DNA of 11,840 nucleotides, taken from an uncultured Mesorhizobium sp. (lineage in GTDB: Bacteria; Pseudomonadota; Alphaproteobacteria; Rhizobiales; Rhizobiaceae). Positions 7,320 through 11,840 of this stretch are shown in pieces. The notes under the pieces were generated by a model. The model worked only from the letters and a program-made list of their open reading frames with translations, was not told the origin of the DNA and searched no databases. The position numbers were made by a program, and so were the translations under genes. Numbering within the stretch: the stretch's first letter is position 1; every line of letters begins with the position of its first letter. The stretch is from positions 1-11,840 of the forward strand of contig CATMOC010000061.1 of assembly GCA_950071955.1 (NCBI GenBank). Reading direction: 5' to 3'.

Positions 7320-7817
7320 ATGTCGCTTCCCGAAAAGGCCTTCCCCGTTTCCTGGGACCAGTTCCACCGCGACGCGCGTGCGCTTGCCTGGCGGCTGGCG
7401 GGGAGCAAGGGCAAATGGAAGGCGATCGTGTGCATCACCCGCGGCGGCCTGGTGCCGGCCGCCATCATCTCGCGCGAACTCGGCATAAGGGTGATCGAGA
7501 CTGTCTCGATCGCGTCCTACCACGACTATACCGAACAGGGCGAACTGAAGGTCCTGAAGGAGATTTCGCCCGTCCTGCTCGAGAACGGAGGCGAGGAGGT
7601 CCTGATCGTCGACGACCTCACCGACACCGGCAAGACCGCGTCGATCGTGCGCGCGATGATGCCGAAAGCGCATTTCGCCACCGTCTACGCCAAGCCGAAG
7701 GGCTGCCCGCTGGTCGACACCTTCGTCACCGAAGTTTCCCAGGACACATGGATCTATTTTCCCTGGGATATGGGCTTCACCTACCAGCAGCCGATCTCGG
7801 AAGGCCATCGCGGCTGA
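7320..7817 (+). CDS. gpt: Xanthine(-guanine) phosphoribosyltransferase
   Basis: Cytoplasmic purine-salvage enzyme that joins xanthine or guanine to PRPP, giving XMP or GMP. The 165-residue product is colinear with E. coli Gpt (152 residues). Visible: the PPi loop RGGLVPA (41-47), RELGIR (52-57), the ELKVLK stretch (75-80), the PRPP-binding motif [13 protein letters not shown] (94-106), [10 protein letters not shown] (124-133), and the purine-specificity region [12 protein letters not shown] (141-152), whose W.....PWDMG pattern separates Gpt from Hpt-type enzymes. Extra residues relative to E. coli lie at the N-terminus and near 85-92. ATG 7320 is the only sensible start. The MFS gene is 98 nt upstream. 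A putative independent promoter (TTGCCT at 7257, spacer 17, TTTAGG) is poor. Confidence 0.94.
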   Translation: MSLPEKAFPVSWDQFHRDARALAWRLAGSKGKWKAIVCITRGGLVPAAIISRELGIRVIETVSIASYHDYTEQGELKVLKEISPVLLENGGEEVLIVDDLTDTGKTASIVRAMMPKAHFATVYAKPKGCPLVDTFVTEVSQDTWIYFPWDMGFTYQQPISEGHRG

Positions 7818-7842
7818 GAACGCGGCCCGGACGCGTGCGCGC

Positions 7843-7871
7843 TTGAAATTGGCTTCGCGCAGCGTATCTAA
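7843..7871 (+). promoter_or_regulatory. Sigma-70-like promoter upstream of the NUDIX gene
   Basis: TTGAAA (7843-7848), exactly 17 nt, then ATCTAA (7866-7871). This is the best-looking housekeeping promoter in the window. Transcription would start near 7878, about 200 nt before the NUDIX start, through a segment with several small hairpins. Confidence 0.45.
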
Positions 7872-7920
7872 CCTGCTTGACAAGGTCCTCCACGAGGGCG
7901 GACCGATCAATGTCATGTTC

Positions 7921-7937
7921 GATCGACAAGATCGATC
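7921..7937 (+). repeat. Perfect small hairpin in the NUDIX leader
   Basis: GATCGA (7921-7926), loop CAAGA, TCGATC (7932-7937): six perfect pairs. A second short stem, CCTC-CAC-GAGG, lies upstream (about 7887-7897), and TTCGC-TTG-GCGAA lies about 30 nt further on (7970-7982). These are seen structures; any regulatory role is inference. Confidence 0.35.
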
Positions 7938-8018
7938 CCGCCGGATCGCTGGTGCTTTCGTGCCGCTGCTTCGCTTGGCGAATAACTTAACATTTTTGCG
8001 CGATACTTGGCGGTGATC

Positions 8019-8027
8019 TGCTATCTT
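8019..8027 (+). promoter_or_regulatory. Extended -10 promoter candidate close to the NUDIX gene
   Basis: TGCTATCTT (8019-8027) fits a TGn extended -10 element with a 4-of-6 hexamer. No good -35 lies 16-18 nt upstream. It would give a leader of about 47 nt, carrying the clear ribosome site of the NUDIX gene. Confidence 0.25.
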
Positions 8028-8080
8028 GCGGTTGGAAAAGGTAGCTGGCAAAGTTAATTCGCCGGAATCGAAAGGGAAAA

Positions 8081-8557
8081 ATGCTCCTGAACCATCGCAC
8101 TTGGCACTCATCCGTCGACCGGGTCCGCCGGTTCCTCGGCGGCGTGCCCGCGCGCGTTCAGGTGGCGGCCCTTCCGTGGCGCGAAGAAGACCGCGGCGTC
8201 GAGGTGATGCTGATCACCAGCCGCGACACGGGCCGCTGGGTCCTGCCGAAGGGATGGCCGGAAGGCGACGAGGCGCTGCACGAGGCGGCGATGCGCGAAG
8301 CGGCAGAGGAAGCCGGCCTGCGCGGATCGATCTCGGACAAGGAAAGCGGACGCTACTTCTACGGCAAGGGACTGAAGTCCGGGCTCGAGCAGCGCTGCGA
8401 GGTTTTCGTGTTTGCCATGAAGGTCGAGCGGGTCGAGCAGAAATGGCCGGAGAAGGGCCAGCGCATCCGCAAGTGGTTCACGCCGCAGATCGCCGCGAGC
8501 CGCGTGCGCGAGCCGGAACTAGCGGAACTGCTGTCGGAGTTTGCGCCCTCCGCCTAA
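8081..8557 (+). CDS. NUDIX hydrolase
   Basis: A 158-residue cytoplasmic pyrophosphohydrolase of the NUDIX superfamily, which cleaves nucleoside diphosphates linked to another group using Mg2+. The full 23-residue NUDIX box is at 58-80, from G58 (GWPEGDE) through E64 to REAAEEAGL (72-80), with the metal-binding REAAEE glutamates intact. The preceding WVLPKG (53-58) resembles diphosphoinositol-polyphosphate/diadenosine-polyphosphate types, but the substrate cannot be read from sequence. After the box, a strand-rich half (YFYGKG, CEVFVFAMKV) and an acidic C-terminal helix complete a single domain. The start has a strong ribosome site (AAAGGGAAAA directly before ATG). The pit gene follows after 121 nt on the same strand. 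A link to polyphosphate or inositol pyrophosphates and phosphate uptake would be speculation. Confidence 0.92.
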   Translation: MLLNHRTWHSSVDRVRRFLGGVPARVQVAALPWREEDRGVEVMLITSRDTGRWVLPKGWPEGDEALHEAAMREAAEEAGLRGSISDKESGRYFYGKGLKSGLEQRCEVFVFAMKVERVEQKWPEKGQRIRKWFTPQIAASRVREPELAELLSEFAPSA

Positions 8558-8678
8558 CGCCGACTGCCCGGGTTTTCCGTTTTCCACACCAAATCCGCGT
8601 TTGGCCACGAATGGACGCGGTGATGAACTTGTCGCGCGCCCCGCAGTTACCTAGGCCAGAGCCTGAGCGGAAGGGACC

Positions 8679-10253
8679 ATGGCCGACATAAGCGAGCGCG
8701 CGCGCAAGACGACCCTCGACAAGGATCTCGACAAGCTCGTCCGGATCGAGGAGGCGACGAGCTTCCTCGCGCGCGGGCTGGTCGCTCCCGGTCTCGCGCT
8801 CTTCTTCATGGCCTTCGTCGCCGTCGCCGTGGCGATCTTCAGCGCCGGCGATCCCGGTGCGATCGCGATCGTGGCGGCCGCCGCGATCGGCGCCTACATG
8901 GCGCTCAACATCGGCGCCAACGATGTCGCCAACAACGTTGCCCCGGCGGTCGGCTCGCGGGCGCTCACCATGGGCGGCGCGCTCGTGCTGGCCGCCATCT
9001 TCGAGACGTCCGGCGCCCTTATTGCCGGCGGCGACGTCGTGCAGACGATCTCGAAAGGCATCATCGACCGTCAGGCCGTCGGAGAGCCGGCGATATTCAT
9101 CGGCGCCATGACGGCGGCGCTGCTGGCCTCGGCGGTCTGGATCAACCTGGCGACGGCTATCGGCGCGCCGGTGTCGACCACGCATTCAGTGGTCGGCGGC
9201 GTCATGGGCGCGGGGATCGCGGCCGCGGGCCTGTGGTCCGTGGACTGGGGGGTGATGGCCGGCATCGCCGCGAGCTGGGTCATATCGCCGGTCATGGGCG
9301 GGGTCATCGCGGCTGGTTTCCTCGCCTTCATCAAGTCGCGCATCATCTACCAGGACGAGAAGATCGCCGCCGCCCGGCGCTGGGTGCCGATTCTGATCGC
9401 CATCATGGCCGGATCCTTCGCGTCATACCTCGCCACCAAAGGCCTCTCGAAGATCATTCATCTGAGCGGCGGCGGCATCGCGATCATCGGCCTGGGTACC
9501 TTCCTCGTCGCCTGGGGCGCTGCGCAGGTTTTCGTCAATCGCCAGTCCGAAGGCATGGAGAACCGCAACCAGTCACTGCGCAAGCTCTTCAACCTGCCGC
9601 TGGTGATCTCCGCCGCACTGCTCTCCTTCGCCCACGGCGCCAACGACGTGGCGAACGCGGTCGGTCCGCTCGCCGCCATCGTGCAGACCGCGGGGCGCAA
9701 CGGCGTCGTGGCGGCCGTCCACATCCCCTTCTGGGTCATGCTCATTGGCGCCTTCGGCATATCGCTGGGCCTGTTGCTCTACGGGCCCAAGCTCGTGAGG
9801 ATGGTCGGCGAGCAGATCACCAAGCTCAACCCGATGCGCGCCTTCTGCGTTGCGCTGTCGGCTGCGCTGACCGTCATCATCGCCTCCTGGTTCGGGCTGC
9901 CGGTCAGCTCCACGCACATCGCGGTCGGCGCGGTGTTCGGGGTGGGTTTCTTCCGCGAATGGTACACTGCGAACTCGCCGCGACGCCGAGCGTACCTGGA
10001 TCGAAAGGTCAACCGGTTGCGGGCCGAGCGCGCGGCAAACCGGATCGCGGGCGAAACATCGGACACCGAAGCGTTCAACGAAGACGAGGACGAGACGGCG
10101 GGAGAGCCCGTGATCTCGCGCGAGGAGGTCACGCGGCGCAAGCTCGTGCGGCGCGCCCATTTTTCCACCATCGTCGCGGCATGGCTGGTCACCGTGCCGG
10201 CGACGGCCGCCATCGCCGGCGGCTTCTTCCTCCTGCTCCAACAGCTTAGATAG
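8679..10253 (+). CDS. pit: Inorganic phosphate transporter, PiT family (long form)
   Basis: Inner-membrane low-affinity phosphate (metal-phosphate/H+) symporter. The duplicated PiT signature is seen twice: GANDVANNV (79-87) with PVSTTHS (164-170), and GANDVANAV (320-328) with PVSSTH (408-413), in inverted-repeat halves with many hydrophobic helices. At 524 residues it is longer than compact rhizobial Pit proteins of about 330-340. The extra length is a charged cytoplasmic N-terminus (1-33), a central loop (219-235 and 285-305), and a charged 60-residue loop (431-492) with an acidic patch FNEDEDETAGE (466-476), before a final hydrophobic helix (496-520). The ribosome site GGAAGGGA lies just before ATG. 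There is no DUF47 partner gene next to it; the GFA-family gene follows after 11 nt and is probably co-transcribed. No convincing Pho box was found upstream. Confidence 0.94.
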   Translation: MADISERARKTTLDKDLDKLVRIEEATSFLARGLVAPGLALFFMAFVAVAVAIFSAGDPGAIAIVAAAAIGAYMALNIGANDVANNVAPAVGSRALTMGGALVLAAIFETSGALIAGGDVVQTISKGIIDRQAVGEPAIFIGAMTAALLASAVWINLATAIGAPVSTTHSVVGGVMGAGIAAAGLWSVDWGVMAGIAASWVISPVMGGVIAAGFLAFIKSRIIYQDEKIAAARRWVPILIAIMAGSFASYLATKGLSKIIHLSGGGIAIIGLGTFLVAWGAAQVFVNRQSEGMENRNQSLRKLFNLPLVISAALLSFAHGANDVANAVGPLAAIVQTAGRNGVVAAVHIPFWVMLIGAFGISLGLLLYGPKLVRMVGEQITKLNPMRAFCVALSAALTVIIASWFGLPVSSTHIAVGAVFGVGFFREWYTANSPRRRAYLDRKVNRLRAERAANRIAGETSDTEAFNEDEDETAGEPVISREEVTRRKLVRRAHFSTIVAAWLVTVPATAAIAGGFFLLLQQLR

Positions 10254-10264
10254 GAGAACCCCGC

Positions 10265-10762
10265 ATGCCGATGCTTCTCACGGGATCATGCCGCTGCGCC
10301 GCCGTCCGCTTCGAAGTCGAAAGCCATACGCCGGTACCCTACCAGCTCTGCTACTGCTCGATCTGCCGCAAGCAGCAGGGAGGCGGCGGATTTGCCATCA
10401 ACCTCGGCGCGGATGCCAGGACCCTCAAGATCACGGGAGAGGAGCACCTCGGCCTCTACAGGGCGGAAATCGAAGACGAGGAACGGCCGACCTGCGAGGT
10501 CTCGACCGGCGAGCGGCGCTTCTGCCGCGAATGCGGTTCGGCCCTGTGGCTCTACGATCCGACCTGGCCGGATCTCGTCCATCCCTTCGCATCGGCGATC
10601 GACAGCGAACTGCCCAGAGCGCCGGAGCGTGTGCACCTGATGCTCAAGTACAAGCCGTCATGGGTGGAACCGGATATCCGCCCCGGCGACCGGACCTTCG
10701 CACTCTACCCGGAGGAATCCATCGCCGACTGGCACAAGAAGCGGGGACTGTGGGTAGACTGA
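10265..10762 (+). CDS. GFA / CENP-V-fold zinc protein
   Basis: A 165-residue protein of the GFA family (named for glutathione-dependent formaldehyde-activating enzyme), a zinc-binding fold. The cysteine pattern is complete: C9-x-C11, C29-x-C31-x2-C34, then C87-x2-C90, with an extra C77. The opening GSCRCAAVRFEV and the CYCSICRKQQGG block are typical. The family's enzymatic name is not trustworthy for individual members, so the substrate is unknown. GGAG (10254-10257) sits 7 nt before the chosen ATG; a second ATG at 10271 would be too far from it. It is 11 nt after pit and likely shares its mRNA. It converges on the Fe-S carrier gene, whose stop lies 2 nt away. No membrane segment is seen. Confidence 0.9.
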   Translation: MPMLLTGSCRCAAVRFEVESHTPVPYQLCYCSICRKQQGGGGFAINLGADARTLKITGEEHLGLYRAEIEDEERPTCEVSTGERRFCRECGSALWLYDPTWPDLVHPFASAIDSELPRAPERVHLMLKYKPSWVEPDIRPGDRTFALYPEESIADWHKKRGLWVD

Positions 10763-10764
10763 CC

Positions 10765-11154
10765 TCAGGCGGCACCGGCCGAGGCGCGGGCCTCGGCAAG
10801 CGCCTTCAGGTCGGCCGGCTTCAGTTCGACGGATTCGCCGCAGCCGCAGGCGGACGACTGGTTGGGGTTGGTGAAGGTGAAGCCCGAACGCAGCCTCGTC
10901 GTCTCGAAACCCATCTGCGTGCCGAGGAGGAAGAGCGACGCCTCGGGCGCGACGTAAACATGCGCGCCCTCATGCTCGACGTGATCGTCGCGGGAATCCG
11001 GTTCGCTCACGAGATCGACCGTGTATTCCATTCCAGCGCAGCCGCCCTTCTTGACGCCGACGCGGATACCTTTGGCGCCGTCGCGGCTGGAGACGATCTC
11101 GCGTACGCGGCGCGCCGCATCCGACGTCATCGTCATCACCTGGAATCGGCCCAT
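10765..11154 (-). CDS. A-type iron-sulfur carrier, HesB/IscA/SufA family
   Basis: A small cytoplasmic scaffold or carrier (129 residues) that receives and passes on Fe-S clusters. The three cluster cysteines are present: C39 in KKGGCAGMEY and C103/C105 in the C-terminal SACGCGESV. Spacing is normal for the family apart from an alanine/lysine-rich tail of about 15 residues. The start ATG at 11154-11152 has GGAGAGAG directly upstream. The in-frame ATG 12 nt earlier overlaps that ribosome site, so it is less likely. It stands alone: no suf or isc genes are in this window, so sufA, iscA and erpA cannot be told apart here. It converges on the GFA gene. A palindrome (11202-11219) lies about 50 nt upstream; no clear promoter, RirA or Irr site was found. 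Confidence 0.93.
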   Translation of the reverse strand: MGRFQVMTMTSDAARRVREIVSSRDGAKGIRVGVKKGGCAGMEYTVDLVSEPDSRDDHVEHEGAHVYVAPEASLFLLGTQMGFETTRLRSGFTFTNPNQSSACGCGESVELKPADLKALAEARASAGAA

Positions 11155-11201
11155 TTCTCTCTCCATACGAATAGGCAGGCCCAAATCGCACCTGCTTTTC
11201 C

Positions 11202-11219
11202 TCCCCCTAAAATGGGGGA
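11202..11219. repeat. Palindrome upstream of the Fe-S carrier gene
   Basis: TCCCCC (11202-11207), TAAAAT, GGGGGA (11214-11219): a perfect 6-bp C/G stem around an A/T-rich centre. It resembles the short intergenic palindromes scattered in rhizobial genomes. It could instead be a hairpin in the leader of the minus-strand gene. Confidence 0.4.
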
Positions 11220-11234
11220 TAGGCGCCAAACGCG

Positions 11235-11270
11235 CAAGGGCGGCGAAACCATGAGGCCGCACCACCCTTG
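11235..11270 (-). terminator. Possible hairpin terminator after the trigger-factor fragment
   Basis: CAAGGGCGGC (11235-11244) pairs with GCCG (11256-11259) and CCCTTG (11265-11270), with a 5-nt bulge and an 11-nt loop. It lies 57 nt past the trigger-factor stop on that gene's strand. No real U-tract follows, so support is weak. Confidence 0.3.
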
Positions 11271-11326
11271 CCTGGATCGATGGACCAGCCGCACCGCAGA
11301 TCGCGATGGCGGCTGTTCGTGCCGTG

Positions 11327-11761
11327 CTACTCGGCGCCGTCTTCGGTCGCGGCTTCGCTTTCGGCGGCCTTCGCCTTCTTCTTGGGAGCGGCCTTCTTCT
11401 TCGGCGCAGCTTCCTTCGCGGAAGCCGCCTCGGACCCTTCGGCCTTGGCCTGGTCTTCCTCGTCGTCTGCCAGGAGCTCTTCCTTCGAGACCTTCCTGTC
11501 GGCGACGTTGATCTGGGTCATGAGATGGTCGACGACCTTCTCCTCGAAGAGCGGCGCGCGGAATTCAGCCAGCGCGGCCGGGTTCTTGCGGTAGAAATCA
11601 TAGACCTGCTGCTCCTGGCCGGGATAGCGGCGGACCGTCTCCATGAGCGCCCGCTGCATCTCGTCGTCCGAAACCTGCACGCCCGCCTTGTCGCCGATCT
11701 CGGCCAGCACCAGGCCGAGCCGGCGCGTTATCAATCGAGCAACAAAAAGCAGTTTTTGCAT
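11327..11761 (-). pseudogene. tig: Trigger factor, C-terminal fragment (5' part missing)
   Basis: Trigger factor is the ribosome-bound chaperone and prolyl isomerase at the peptide exit tunnel. Only its C-terminal substrate-cradle domain is here, from [16 protein letters not shown] (about residue 13 of this frame), through [46 protein letters not shown] and [12 protein letters not shown], to a long Lys/Ala/Glu-rich tail typical of alphaproteobacterial Tig. The full protein is usually 450-490 residues; about 130 remain. The N-terminal ribosome-binding and FKBP-like domains are absent. Upstream of about 11730 the frame reads through unrelated residues ([12 protein letters not shown]) to an ATG at 11761 and meets a TAG 48 nt further on. 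No trigger-factor sequence is readable in any minus-strand frame from there to the window edge. I call it a truncated remnant. An insertion boundary or assembly junction would look the same. Confidence 0.75.
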
Positions 11762-11840
11762 GGCCCTGTTACATAGTGCATCTCCCGCTCGCTGCCTAGG
11801 CTACGCGGCGCGCGTTCACCATGAATTGAAAGTGTTTTAT
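11732..11840. other. Unrelated sequence abutting the truncated tig
   Basis: About 110 bp, more AT-rich at both ends than the rest of the window, with no recognisable gene. It holds TGCAT twice as a direct repeat (11757-11761 and 11777-11781). The motif GGCCCTGTTACA (11762-11773) loosely recalls insertion-sequence ends of the GGnnCTGTTgCA type. On the minus strand a frame entering from the window edge ends at a TAG about 45 nt in. The identity is not established. Confidence 0.35.

Noticed and set aside
7981..8056. CtrA-type sites (TTAAC at 7987 and TTAA at 8053)
   Set aside because: The half-sites do not have the 7-nt spacing needed and no second half is nearby.
7191..8111. A 306-codon minus-strand open frame covering gpt and the NUDIX leader
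   Set aside because: Most of it is the complement of gpt. The part over the leader has no family resemblance or ribosome site.
9233..10249. A 338-codon plus-strand frame inside pit
   Set aside because: It is the +1 shadow of pit, rich in R and H, and lacks a start signal.

Overview
This is a GC-rich (roughly 60-65 percent G+C by eye) stretch of what looks like a housekeeping alphaproteobacterial chromosome. The most likely source is the Hyphomicrobiales (Rhizobiales), for example the Mesorhizobium/Phyllobacteriaceae group. The basis is the strong third-position G/C bias, the trigger-factor C-terminus with its lysine/alanine tail, the stand-alone HesB/IscA protein starting MGRFQVMTMT, and the single-ACT-domain threonine dehydratase. 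No phage genes, CRISPR array, rRNA or complete tRNA was seen.

Layout, left to right. (1) 1-2249, minus strand: two tandem TrkH-type potassium-uptake subunits. The left copy is cut by the window edge. The two are about 77 percent identical over the 222 residues that can be compared. (2) 2380-4196, plus strand: threonine dehydratase (ilvA) and a DUF1697 protein, overlapping by ATGA and followed by an intrinsic terminator. (3) 4197-4526: a 330-nt gap holding that terminator, a weak promoter candidate and the leader of the next gene. (4) 4527-5924: a RhlE-like DEAD-box RNA helicase, followed by a strong 13-bp hairpin. (5) 6037-7221: an MFS transporter of unknown substrate. (6) 7320-7817: xanthine phosphoribosyltransferase (gpt). 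(7) 7818-8080: a gap with a good sigma-70-like promoter and several small hairpins. (8) 8081-8557: a NUDIX hydrolase. (9) 8679-10253 and 10265-10762: a long PiT phosphate transporter and a GFA/CENP-V-fold zinc protein, 11 nt apart. (10) 10765-11154, minus strand: an A-type Fe-S carrier (SufA/IscA/HesB) ending 2 nt from the GFA gene. (11) 11327 to about 11730, minus strand: only the C-terminal third of trigger factor. Its upstream part is replaced by about 110 bp of unrelated, more AT-rich sequence that runs to the window edge.

The genes do not form one pathway. They are short transcription units for ion uptake (K+, phosphate), amino-acid and purine metabolism, RNA remodelling, nucleotide clean-up, Fe-S assembly and protein folding. 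I do not see a new multi-gene system. The points most worth checking are the truncated trigger factor and its foreign-looking junction, the diverged tandem trkH pair, and the structured leader before the NUDIX gene.
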